Source: Gammaproteobacteria bacterium (GTDB lineage: Bacteria > Pseudomonadota > Gammaproteobacteria > HTCC5015). From it: 64,000 nucleotides of DNA. The notes under the pieces were generated by a model. It saw nothing but the letters and a program-made list of their open reading frames with translations, did no database searches and was not told the origin of the DNA. A program made the translations under genes and the position numbers. The DNA is taken from positions 172,586-236,585 of the forward strand of contig JANQRI010000011.1 in the NCBI GenBank assembly GCA_028284675.1, in the 5' to 3' direction. This document shows positions 27,475-35,704 of the stretch, piece after piece (the stretch's first letter is position 1; each line of letters opens with the position of its first letter).

Positions 27475-28464
27475 ATGACCGATTTTCTGCAATACTACCG
27501 GGGCTTGGAGGTATTAGAGTCCAATGCCGTGTTTAATGGTTGGCGTGATACACTGCCGGCACTGATTCAGCAGGCGTTGCATCCGAATCGTGACCGCCGA
27601 TTGCCCGGTTGGCACCAGGTTTTGCAGGAGTTGCCCAAACCGGCGCAAATCAAAACAGATTTGAATACTGCAGCTGTACGCATTGAATCACTTGAAAAAT
27701 ATTCCGGGGAGCAGCATGATCGATTAACTGAGCTGCTGTTTACATGGAAGCCCTGGCGCAAAGGCCCGTTTGATATTTGTGATATTTATATCGACAGCGA
27801 ATGGCGCTCCGATTTGAAATGGGATCGTTTGTCAGATGCCATTGAACCATTGCAGGGTCGTCGGGTGCTGGATGTTGGTTGCGGTAACGGTTATCACTGC
27901 TGGCGTATGGCCGGTGCCGGTGCGGAGGTGGTGCTTGGTATCGATCCGGTGCTGCAATATCTAATGCAATATTTTGCAGTTCAGCATTTTATTGCGGCTA
28001 ATAATGTATTTGTATTGCCGTTTACGCTGGAGGCATTACCTGCCGGGTTGCAATGTTTTGATACGGTGTTTTCGATGGGTGTGCTGTATCACCGTCGGCA
28101 GCCGCTGGAGCATTTGTTGCAGCTGCAACGCTGTTTAAAGCCTGATGGTGAGTTAGTGTTGGAAACATTAATCATTGAGAGTGATGATCAGTCTGTATTG
28201 GTGCCACCCGGGCGGTATGCGCAAATGAAAAATGTCCATTATCTTCCGTCCTGTGCAGCACTGGAGCATTGGTTAGCTAACGCCGGGTTTAAAAATATCC
28301 GTTTGATTGATATCAATATAACAACGCCAGAAGAGCAGCGTGCCACAACCTGGTCTGGTGATGTATCCTTGATTGATTTTCTCGACCCGCAAAACACGGC
28401 ACTGACAATAGAAGGGCATCCGGCGCCACGCCGGGCTATTTATCTCGCGAATGCTCAGGGTTGA
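27475..28464 (+). CDS. cmoB: tRNA U34 carboxymethyltransferase CmoB
   Basis: Transfers a carboxymethyl group from carboxy-SAM to 5-hydroxyuridine at tRNA position 34. 329 residues, standard for CmoB. Visible are the family-specific block WKPWRKGPFDICDIYIDSEW, the SAM motif VLDVGCGNGYHCWRMAGAGA, FSMGVLYHRRQPLEHL and the later MKNVHYLPS. cmoA, which makes carboxy-SAM and is often adjacent, is not here. It follows egtB after 77 bases. Confidence 0.95.
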   Translation: MTDFLQYYRGLEVLESNAVFNGWRDTLPALIQQALHPNRDRRLPGWHQVLQELPKPAQIKTDLNTAAVRIESLEKYSGEQHDRLTELLFTWKPWRKGPFDICDIYIDSEWRSDLKWDRLSDAIEPLQGRRVLDVGCGNGYHCWRMAGAGAEVVLGIDPVLQYLMQYFAVQHFIAANNVFVLPFTLEALPAGLQCFDTVFSMGVLYHRRQPLEHLLQLQRCLKPDGELVLETLIIESDDQSVLVPPGRYAQMKNVHYLPSCAALEHWLANAGFKNIRLIDINITTPEEQRATTWSGDVSLIDFLDPQNTALTIEGHPAPRRAIYLANAQG

Positions 28465-28493
28465 TTCTAATAGAATTTCTAGTACTTTCGTTT

Positions 28494-28511
28494 AGCGACT
28501 ATAACCGCGGT
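28494..28511 (+). promoter_or_regulatory. Element shared with the 51724 gene; part of a perfect palindrome
   Basis: AGCGACTATAACCGCGGT ends 64 bases before the start at 28576. The nearly identical AGCGCTATAGCCGAGGT ends 62 bases before the start at 51724. Bases 28500-28515 are a perfect 16-base palindrome TATAACCGCGGTTATA; the copy at 51650 is an imperfect version. A second common word, AAACAGCT, lies about 20 bases before both start codons. Probable common promoter or operator of the two large genes. Confidence 0.55.
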
Positions 28512-28575
28512 TATATTGTTTGCGATAGCCGGAAACGCAAGAATACGGTTGTTAAACAGCTGACGATATTCCCTG

Positions 28576-29325
28576 ATGAGCGCGATAAACGGACACCCGT
28601 TAACAAACCACCTGCCTGCCGCGGATACTGCGGCATCTGTCAGTAGCGACAGCGCGCCGTTATTCCAGAAAAAACTGCAATTACTCGCCCAAACCGGTAA
28701 CGGTGATCCGCCGCAAGCTCCGGAAGACTCAGATTTTGATGCTGAAACCCTGCTGCGCAGATTGTATGACGAATATCAGAGCGGCGTCTGGGCCGGTATC
28801 GATACTGGGCGTCTGCCGACATTTGAGGTGTTTTCTCAGGCGGTGATGGAAATGTACGAAGCCGGTGCTGATGGTGATCCGGAGCTGGAGTTTGATATTG
28901 GGAATGGCCCGGTCAAATTAACGCGTTCCGAGTGGTTGGAAGCCGATGTGACCGAAAGCCGCTTACAGGAGCTTGAGTTTTCGGGACATGCCAACCGATA
29001 TGCAGCCGGTTGGGCTACAGACTATTGGCAGGCACAGGGCAATCTTGTTCCGCAGGGCCCAGAGCAGGCCGTGATTGATCTGGATGCATTAAACACCACC
29101 CCGTTACCGCCGGCAGGTCAGACACTGGATCCGAGCAAGGTTTATCGTGTGCCGATCGGTGAATCTGCGCAATTTACTGATGTAACCGAAGCGGTTAATG
29201 CAACGGTTAAGCGAATTCGAAATAGCGGCAGTCAGGATTTTGTGATGGAGTTTTTCCCGGAGGGGCCCGGTGTACCACTAGCCGAACGTTTTGTGTATTC
29301 ATGGCACTCAAACTACGATATCTGA
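28576..29325 (+). CDS. N-terminal part of a large accessory protein, ended by an in-frame TGA
   Basis: 249 residues with no recognised domain: a low-complexity start, then a helical acidic region (FDAETLLRRLYDEYQSG, FEVFSQAVMEMYEAGADGD) and a mixed alpha/beta part. The stop TGA at 29323-29325 is in the same frame as the 29410-32559 gene, and the 28 codons between it and the ATG at 29410 are all open. The two pieces are therefore one 1327-codon reading frame with one nonsense codon at codon 250. Start is ATG 28576; no clear Shine-Dalgarno. The upstream element at 28494 suits this start. It may be a decayed gene, a read-through gene, or an assembly error. Confidence 0.65.
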   Translation: MSAINGHPLTNHLPAADTAASVSSDSAPLFQKKLQLLAQTGNGDPPQAPEDSDFDAETLLRRLYDEYQSGVWAGIDTGRLPTFEVFSQAVMEMYEAGADGDPELEFDIGNGPVKLTRSEWLEADVTESRLQELEFSGHANRYAAGWATDYWQAQGNLVPQGPEQAVIDLDALNTTPLPPAGQTLDPSKVYRVPIGESAQFTDVTEAVNATVKRIRNSGSQDFVMEFFPEGPGVPLAERFVYSWHSNYDI

Positions 29326-29409
29326 ATCTGGGAAAATACCGAAAATAACAAGATAATAAAATATGAAGATAGCCCCGGTTTATCTGACAGGCGGGCATTT
29401 TGGGATTGG

Positions 29410-32400
29410 ATGAAAGCGTTGCAGGGTGTGGGTTCGATCGTGGTGTCACGCTCGGGTATTGCGGATGTTGAGTCGATTACCCACCCGCCGTTGCAGTCGG
29501 TTTATGCAAAAGATTTTTCTGACACCGGGCGGGAAAATTTTATGAAGGCCATGAGTGCACAGTTGGCCGGCTTGTTTGGTATGAGTGCTGTTGTCACAGA
29601 TCAGGAAAAATCACCGATAGTTGAGAGTGAAGGTTATCAGTTGCAGTACGACACGGTGTTGGCGCATGCGATGCCTGTCGGCAAGAACGGGTATAACCAG
29701 GCGCTGAGCCAGCGTTCCAAGGAGTACATGAGTGAGAGTAAGATATCCAACCATATCCCACGGTATGTTTTTTTGATTCGTGTTGATCCGGATAGGTCTG
29801 ATCCATCAGTCTATCTGGTGGATAATTTTCCATCAGTTTATATGGAGGATAATCCTGATAATAGACTGGGTGCCAGAATTATACGGGACATCGGGATTTT
29901 GGATGCAAACGGTGCATTCGTATCGGATCAACTGAAAACGCGTATTCCCGCTGAGCATGGGCAATGGTACGCCAGTGTTGTTCCTGTGCCGGAGTTGTTT
30001 GTATACACTGGTTATCGTAACCGGATACTCCAACGAGTTGATTTGTCAGATATGCCGATGTTACCTGCAATTATGCTCGGTAGTCAGGATTCGCAGATAA
30101 CAAGATCCCGAGCCGTATCAGTGGATCTCTCCGGTGCGAGATTACAAGGTTATTTTCAGAATTTTAAATTTCTCCCGGGTTTTCGTTTTGATGGTGCTGA
30201 TTTGAGCAAGGCAGATTTAACCGGTGCGACATTCTATCCGCAAACACTGGGGAGTCTACTGAGTGCAGCTGCAGGGCCGCAAAAAATTGAAAGCGTGCGA
30301 CTGGCTGGTGATTACCGCAGCGTCAATTTAAGTGCGTTTGATAAGTCGCACATAGAGTTTTTGTCCAATAGTATTGTGGATGCAGCCACATTGTCGTCGA
30401 TAAGCCATGATCAATTTGTAACACTGGGTTTTAGAGGTGTGACTTTGAGTGGGGATTTGACAAACGTTACGTTCCAGCTGGAACAGCTCCGTGTTACGAA
30501 GCTTTTCAATGCGAGTTTAGCCGGTCAGGATTTACGGGGCTTTAATTTTGAAAAGACACAGTTTGATAATGTTGATTTATCTGGAACCCTTTTGCAGGGC
30601 GCTAATTTCAATGATGCTACAATTCATTGGTATGGCACTAAGTATGCAAATTTTTCCGGTGCGACGCTGGATCTAGAGGCGATTCGCAGTATGGGAGATG
30701 AAGCCAGGAGTTATATAAAGTTTTTTGGGAATGGGCCATTTCATGCAGCCGAAATGATAATTTCTAAATACCGTCCTGATTGGCTGATTGTTTCCCAATG
30801 GGGTGTGTTATCCGGTGCGAAAATATTGGGCAATGATTTGAGTGATGATTTGGGTGGGTTTGATCTGGTCGGTGCTGATTTGAGTGATGCCGGTGCGAAT
30901 GCAAAGCTGAATAAATCTGTGCTGGATGGTGTCGCCTTGGCCAGCTTGGGTGATGATTTAAGTGGTATTGATTTTAATGACGTAATATTGATTGGTGATT
31001 TATCCGCGGTATCGCCCGAAGCGCTGCAAACTGCGAATCTCCGGGGTGCTATACTGGTCGATCAGGTTGTGATTCAGGGTTTGCTTGATAAAGGTGTAAC
31101 AGATTTGCGTGGGGTGCGGGTTGGCGGTGATTTAAGCGATATGGGTAACCGGTGGCCGGATGTTGATTTGCGCGATGCGGATTTCAGTCAGGTGCTTGGT
31201 TTAAGCACTTTGTCCGGGGCAATTGTTAATGGCAAAACCTTACAGTCGATTACCGGTAATGAAGATATTTCGGATGCCATTCTCGAAACGATTGATCAAC
31301 CGGGCGGCATTCAGGATACTTCCGGTTCCGATGATAGTGGCCCAACCACCGACAGCCTGAATGATCAGGTTTCGGATGCATCGTCTGCTGCATTGGTGGA
31401 ACAGTATAAAGGTTTTTCGGAAGAGAGCAGTTTATTTAATCTCAACGATCAACAGAAAAACGCCGGTTATACAAACTTCAGTGTGCACAAAAAGATTGAG
31501 AATAATTCAGGCACAATCAACTTTGCGCCGTATGATTTGCCGGGGTTATTGTCAGAGCAGGCCGGTGATTTAACTGCTCCGGTAGAAACCGGTGCAGGGC
31601 AGGCGACACAAACCGATTATACTTTACCCACAGAATCTTCTCCCGAACAGGCGCGCTTGGAATACGCAATACGAAATGCTTATAGCCAGCTACCGCTAGC
31701 GGTTCAGTTGGAACTGACCCTGGAAGAATTCCGGCAACTGGATTTAATTGAAATCGATCTGGCACAGCAATATAAAGCTTATGCCGACTTGCATTTCAAT
31801 GTGACCCATCAGGACGGTAAGCCACCGATGCGGTTTGTGGACTATATAAAATTCGGATCAGAAATTCAGGCAAGCCTGCAGCGTTGGTCAATGCAGGCCA
31901 AACGCAGTGATGTGGAAGCCGATACTAAACTAAAACAGGCACAGATCTATCGGGATCAGACTGAAAGTCTGCAACAAATCACACAACAAATTGAACAGGC
32001 GACTGCGCTACTAAAAGCAGCGCGTGCATCACGACCAATCCAAAGCGTAGAATACATCACAATACCTTCACGCTTTCCACCGGCACAGATGATTCCGGAG
32101 CAGAGTAATCAAGTCAGCAGTTTCAGTAATAACATTATCAGCACAGGTGGTGCACCGACTGTTGGGGCAGTGAATACGGAAGCTGAAAATATCCCAATGA
32201 TTTCACTGCAAGGTAAAAGCGGATTAAATCAATACACCCAGAGTGATGTGATACCGAAGTACTTGTATAAACCCAATCAAAGTGGTCAACTGCAGTTACA
32301 TCGGGTGGTTGAATCGGGTCAGCACCTCAGCCTGCAGGCTGTGCCGAAGCATGTAATGGATAGCGGCAATGCAAAGGCAACGTATTATGACCCAGGAAAA

Positions 32401-32559
32401 GGCTGGCAAAATATTCCACGCTTAAGTTTAGCAGAGCAAAACCGAATCAATCAGTTTATGCAACAGCCTGCCTTTATGATGCCGAATCCGGTTATAACGC
32501 CGACCGCGCCAGCCGGTTCAAGTGCACCGGCACCGGTTTCTGTGCCGGTGGCGCCTTAG
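29410..32559 (+). CDS. Large pentapeptide-repeat protein with shared C-terminal module (effector-like), main part of the interrupted gene
   Basis: 1049 residues if translated from ATG 29410; the frame continues upstream to the TGA at 29323 and beyond. No signal peptide. Residues 1-235 are a mixed domain I do not recognise. Residues 236-615 contain degenerate pentapeptide repeats of the A(D/N)LSGA type (FDGADLSKADLTGATF, VDLSGTLLQGANF, VDLRDADFSQV), a right-handed beta-helix found in several effectors and resistance proteins. From residue 646 (nt 31345) the sequence is the module shared with the two giant genes at 51.7 and 58.1 kb. It ends in a Pro/Ala/Val tail. Role: probably a secreted effector or toxin (inference). 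Convergent with the 32578 gene, 18 bases apart. Confidence 0.8.
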   Translation: MKALQGVGSIVVSRSGIADVESITHPPLQSVYAKDFSDTGRENFMKAMSAQLAGLFGMSAVVTDQEKSPIVESEGYQLQYDTVLAHAMPVGKNGYNQALSQRSKEYMSESKISNHIPRYVFLIRVDPDRSDPSVYLVDNFPSVYMEDNPDNRLGARIIRDIGILDANGAFVSDQLKTRIPAEHGQWYASVVPVPELFVYTGYRNRILQRVDLSDMPMLPAIMLGSQDSQITRSRAVSVDLSGARLQGYFQNFKFLPGFRFDGADLSKADLTGATFYPQTLGSLLSAAAGPQKIESVRLAGDYRSVNLSAFDKSHIEFLSNSIVDAATLSSISHDQFVTLGFRGVTLSGDLTNVTFQLEQLRVTKLFNASLAGQDLRGFNFEKTQFDNVDLSGTLLQGANFNDATIHWYGTKYANFSGATLDLEAIRSMGDEARSYIKFFGNGPFHAAEMIISKYRPDWLIVSQWGVLSGAKILGNDLSDDLGGFDLVGADLSDAGANAKLNKSVLDGVALASLGDDLSGIDFNDVILIGDLSAVSPEALQTANLRGAILVDQVVIQGLLDKGVTDLRGVRVGGDLSDMGNRWPDVDLRDADFSQVLGLSTLSGAIVNGKTLQSITGNEDISDAILETIDQPGGIQDTSGSDDSGPTTDSLNDQVSDASSAALVEQYKGFSEESSLFNLNDQQKNAGYTNFSVHKKIENNSGTINFAPYDLPGLLSEQAGDLTAPVETGAGQATQTDYTLPTESSPEQARLEYAIRNAYSQLPLAVQLELTLEEFRQLDLIEIDLAQQYKAYADLHFNVTHQDGKPPMRFVDYIKFGSEIQASLQRWSMQAKRSDVEADTKLKQAQIYRDQTESLQQITQQIEQATALLKAARASRPIQSVEYITIPSRFPPAQMIPEQSNQVSSFSNNIISTGGAPTVGAVNTEAENIPMISLQGKSGLNQYTQSDVIPKYLYKPNQSGQLQLHRVVESGQHLSLQAVPKHVMDSGNAKATYYDPGKGWQNIPRLSLAEQNRINQFMQQPAFMMPNPVITPTAPAGSSAPAPVSVPVAP
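31345..32559 (+). repeat. Shared C-terminal module, copy 1
   Basis: 404 residues. Order: block A, about 95 residues (TTDSL..., AGYTNFSVH, YDLPGLLSEQAGDLTAPVET, GQATQT); block B, a helical region with LDLIEIDLAQQYKAY and a coiled coil rich in Gln; a short PPAQ motif; block C (NIPMISLQGKSGLNQY, IPKYLYKPN, LHRVVESGQHLSLQAVP); a terminal SSAPAPVSVPVAP tail. Strongly similar over its length to copy 2, with blocks A and C similar to copy 3. Confidence 0.9.
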
Positions 32560-32577
32560 TTAGTATGCGCTCTTTCT

Positions 32578-33972
32578 TTATGCGGTTTCCGGGTCGGGAA
32601 TCAGTTTAATAAAGCCTTTTGTCAGGTTGTCAGTGACGCGCTGAAGTTTTCTGATGACCTTTGCACTGTTGAATCTGCCAGGCTGGTTTTCAGTTTCGCT
32701 TGAAGCCGGTTCCGAATCAATGCTTTTGTTGATCAGCTGTTCCATCATCGATTCGAGATCTGCCATCAGTGTGCTTGAATCATTGGCAGGTAAAGTATTA
32801 ATGTGCTCGGCTATCGTGCTTAAAATTTCTATTACATCCAGATCAGACTGCTCGTTTACCGGTGTGTAGTTCATGCCAAGCTCGCCGATCAATGCGATCA
32901 GTTTGGCGGTCAGCTGTTCGGATTTTTCAGGCTGCATTTTAATGATGATTTGCATTAATGCATTAAGTGTTTCCGATAAGCCGGACACATTCGGGCCGCC
33001 GGTACCGGAACGGCCTGATTGTTTTAAGCTGTACATATAAGTGTTCAGCCGAATAATCAATAACTTTAAAGTATAGAAGCTGCTGGAAACAGCCGGACTA
33101 TATTGTTTGTCGCATGAATTACCCAGCTGGCGTAAGCGGTTTGAAATATTTTTCAGGCTTTCGGTTAAAATTTCGATTGATTGGATAACATCGTTACTTG
33201 CAATGTATTGCTGGCTGTTCAGGCTGATTTGTTTTATCCATTTGCCGATTGAACCAAGCAGCTGTTCCATCGAGGCGGCCGCGCGTTTTGGCGGCAGTTT
33301 GTTGATAGTTGCAATCAGTGCGTCAAGGATGTCATCAACATCGCCAATATTAATGTTACTGTTGATACGCTGATTCAGTTTTTCCAATGTGGAAATATTG
33401 GCTGATAAACTTTCAGTCAGAGGTTGCAGCACATCGGATATATCAATTACGGTATCGATCAACTGCTCATTATTGACTTCTGCTTCTTCCCGCAATTCAA
33501 ATGCACTTTGCTGCAGGTTCTCGGTTAATGCTTCAAACTCATCAAAAATCTTTACGACTGCTCCATCACTTAATGGGTCATCGGAATGGTTCTGCCGGGT
33601 GAGATTGCTAATCAGGCCGATAAGCTTCTCAACCAGAGTGTCTGATCTTTTTGCCGGCATGTTGGCGATCAGTTTCATGATTGATTTGGTAACACTTCTG
33701 ATGGCGGTATTCTCGGGCTGTTCATTCAGAAAATAAAAAGGGGATTCGCGGCCGGTTTTGCGTTGTAGCACCAGTTCATGCATGAGTTGCATCAATTCGT
33801 CCATCGATGCACTGGCTTTTTTATAATGATCGTTTTCGACTGATTTCAGCACTTTCTGTGCCGCCCGTTTCAGGTTTTGAGGAGCTTCGGTATTGCTTTC
33901 TGCGGTATTCTCCCCCCGGTTGCGAAACGGGGTTTTGGCAAGATCTACGTCAGAATGCTTAGCGATCGACAT
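32578..33972 (-). CDS. All-helical repeat protein of unknown function
   Basis: 464 residues, no signal peptide or membrane segment, almost entirely predicted helix. At least three long repeats are visible, starting near residues 88, 205 and 330. Each begins with a motif like LIATINKLPPKRAAASMEQLLGSIGKW (compare LIANMPAKRSDTLVEKLIGLISNL and LMQIIIKMQPEKSEQLTAKLIALIGEL) and continues with a D-V-I/E-x-L-T-E-x-L helix about 35 residues later. A partial fourth (HINTLPANDSSTLMADLESMMEQL) is near the end. The ATG at 33972 has an AGGAG Shine-Dalgarno. It is convergent with the pentapeptide effector and may be a partner, immunity or chaperone protein; that is inference. Confidence 0.75.
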   Translation of the reverse strand: MSIAKHSDVDLAKTPFRNRGENTAESNTEAPQNLKRAAQKVLKSVENDHYKKASASMDELMQLMHELVLQRKTGRESPFYFLNEQPENTAIRSVTKSIMKLIANMPAKRSDTLVEKLIGLISNLTRQNHSDDPLSDGAVVKIFDEFEALTENLQQSAFELREEAEVNNEQLIDTVIDISDVLQPLTESLSANISTLEKLNQRINSNINIGDVDDILDALIATINKLPPKRAAASMEQLLGSIGKWIKQISLNSQQYIASNDVIQSIEILTESLKNISNRLRQLGNSCDKQYSPAVSSSFYTLKLLIIRLNTYMYSLKQSGRSGTGGPNVSGLSETLNALMQIIIKMQPEKSEQLTAKLIALIGELGMNYTPVNEQSDLDVIEILSTIAEHINTLPANDSSTLMADLESMMEQLINKSIDSEPASSETENQPGRFNSAKVIRKLQRVTDNLTKGFIKLIPDPETA

Positions 33973-34312
33973 GGTCGGATCTCCTCAGTGTTGGGGTGAT
34001 GACAGGTTTGGCGGCTCTGCCGGATATATTGACTTTGTCTAATGAAACAGCTCAGTTTCCGGTAGTGCCGGGCCTGAAACCAATCATAACAACTGGCTTT
34101 GCGTAGCCAATATGCCGAACGTATTAGCCGAAAGTAATATAACCAATGTATAGTTTTTGCATAATATATTATGGGATTGATGCATATGCTTGGCCTCAAG
34201 CCGGTTTTTCCATAAACTCCGGCAGCGGGCGTGCCAGAGCCGGAGAGTAACGGTGTGTTTATCCGGGGCTATGGGAGAACGTTTAGAAAATAATAAAAAC
34301 AGTTAATGGAGA
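33973..34312 (+). other. Divergent intergenic region inside the accessory island
   Basis: 340 bases between the divergent repeat-protein gene and the NERD-like gene. AT-rich centre (ataatatattatgg at about 34162). It must hold both promoters, but no clear consensus was found. No gene, hairpin with T-run or tRNA is supported. Confidence 0.4.
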
Positions 34313-34909
34313 GTGGGTTTGGAGGGTATACAAAATATATTTGCTACTGGTTTACCTGGAGGGTGGACCACCGCAGTCATACTATTATTTATAGCAGTAT
34401 TACCGGTATTAATATGGGTGATCCAGCATGGTCGGGGTGAGCGGCGGGTAAGGCGGTTGTTGAGTCGCTTTGGCCGAAAGACTCTGGACAAGGTCAGTTT
34501 ACCTGATGGTATGGATGGTGAGTTGACTATCGATCATCTGGTATTGACGTCCTCGGGTATATTAGTACTCTCCGTTAAGCGTTATGACGGGTTTATTTAT
34601 GCCGGTGAAAAAATTGAAATGTGGACCCAGGTTCTTAAAGGCAAGAATTTTCCATTTGCCAATCCATTGAAAGAGCTGAACCTGAGCGTATTGGCAGTCA
34701 AAGCGGTAGCTCAGGATGTACCGGTTACCGGCAAGGTTTTGTTCGCAGGGCGTGGCGAGTTTCCGAATGATAAACCTCCGGGTGTAATTACACTGGATGA
34801 TATTCCCGCAAAAGCGGTTGCAGAAAAGATTCCGGAAACGTGGGTTACAGTCTGGAAGGCTTTGGAGGATATGCAAAAAAATAAATTAACCGAAACCGGA
34901 TCACACTAG
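34313..34909 (+). CDS. Membrane-anchored NERD-like protein
   Basis: 198 residues. One membrane helix at about 17-37 (GWTTAVILLFIAVLPVLIWVI), a basic stretch RGERRVRRLLSRFGRK, then a NERD-type (nuclease-related) core: TIDHLVLTSSGILVLSVKRYDG, W-x-Q, and FANPLKELN at about 70-125. In most NERD proteins the end of this motif is E-x-K; here it is S-V-K (Ser about 87), so nuclease activity is doubtful. The GTG at 34313 follows a GGAG sequence, which decides the start. Located between the repeat protein and the lysis-type pair. Confidence 0.75.
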   Translation: MGLEGIQNIFATGLPGGWTTAVILLFIAVLPVLIWVIQHGRGERRVRRLLSRFGRKTLDKVSLPDGMDGELTIDHLVLTSSGILVLSVKRYDGFIYAGEKIEMWTQVLKGKNFPFANPLKELNLSVLAVKAVAQDVPVTGKVLFAGRGEFPNDKPPGVITLDDIPAKAVAEKIPETWVTVWKALEDMQKNKLTETGSH

Positions 34910-35164
34910 AAATATATATACGCTGTATATAGGCTTTTGTGCCACTTATGATAACTGTTACTGCCCAGGCGACTGTGGTTTGTGGCAATATACAAATGCA
35001 GTGCTATACTAGAATCTATCTCAAAATTACTGTGTTTGCTGATTTTGAAATAATGTCTAAAAATTTGATAGTGCTCTATCTGATGCTTAAAAAATAATAT
35101 TTACTAGGGCATCAAATAACCGGGTTTTTTCAGATACAGTATTCGAATAATAAGGAGAGATATT

Positions 35165-35704
35165 GTGGAAACTGTTGATCAGTTGATAGACGATATTCTG
35201 CGACGTGAAGGCGGCTATGTTGATCACCCCGATGATAGAGGGGGGCCGACCAATTATGGTATTACACAGAAAACCCTGTCGCGTTATCTGGGACGGGCTG
35301 CATTGGTCAGCGAAGTTAAAAATTTGAGTGAAGATGTTGCCCGCGAAATTTATGAAAGAAATTATTATTATGGCCCGGGTATTCATAAGTTGCCCGGGGA
35401 GATTCGGCCGTTCATTTTTGACAGTGCGGTGAATCATGGCCCCAGGCGTGCAATCAAATTCGTGCAGAGTGTTTGTAATCAGGCGGACTATTCGCCGCCA
35501 CTGGATGAAGATGGCGCGATGGGGCCGAACACGCGGCGAGGTGCTGAGTGGGCGCAGGAAAATATGGGGCAGATGTTTTTGGCTGCACTGGTTGAGGAGC
35601 GACGAAATTTTTATCGTTTAATTGTCGCAAATAACCCGTCGCAAAAAGTTTTTCTGAAAGGGTGGTTTAATCGGGTCGATGAATTTGATCAGGAGGTTGC
35701 ATAA
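35165..35704 (+). CDS. GH108 peptidoglycan muramidase (phage endolysin / TtsA-like)
   Basis: 179 residues, an N-acetylmuramidase of glycoside hydrolase family 108. The catalytic motif is REGGYVDHPDDRGGPTNYGI near residues 14-33, with the Glu of EGGY (about residue 15) as acid catalyst. The C-terminal half is the PG-binding-3 domain with DGAMGPNTRRG near 119. Length is typical. There is no signal peptide, so the enzyme needs a holin or similar to reach the wall. GTG at 35165 is preceded by AAGGAG, a strong Shine-Dalgarno. Its stop overlaps the start of the holin gene by one base. The family includes phage endolysins and TtsA, which releases typhoid toxin in Salmonella Typhi. Confidence 0.92.
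   Translation: METVDQLIDDILRREGGYVDHPDDRGGPTNYGITQKTLSRYLGRAALVSEVKNLSEDVAREIYERNYYYGPGIHKLPGEIRPFIFDSAVNHGPRRAIKFVQSVCNQADYSPPLDEDGAMGPNTRRGAEWAQENMGQMFLAALVEERRNFYRLIVANNPSQKVFLKGWFNRVDEFDQEVA

Noticed and set aside
29323..29325. TGA read as selenocysteine or tryptophan
   Set aside because: Other genes in the window stop normally at TGA (for example rpsT), no SECIS-like hairpin is evident just downstream, and the protein is not a redox enzyme. A nonsense mutation or read error is simpler.
34120..34140. Possible third copy of the shared upstream element (tattagccgaaagtaatata)
   Set aside because: Similarity to the 51645 copy is partial and the distance to either neighbouring gene start is different; too weak to list.
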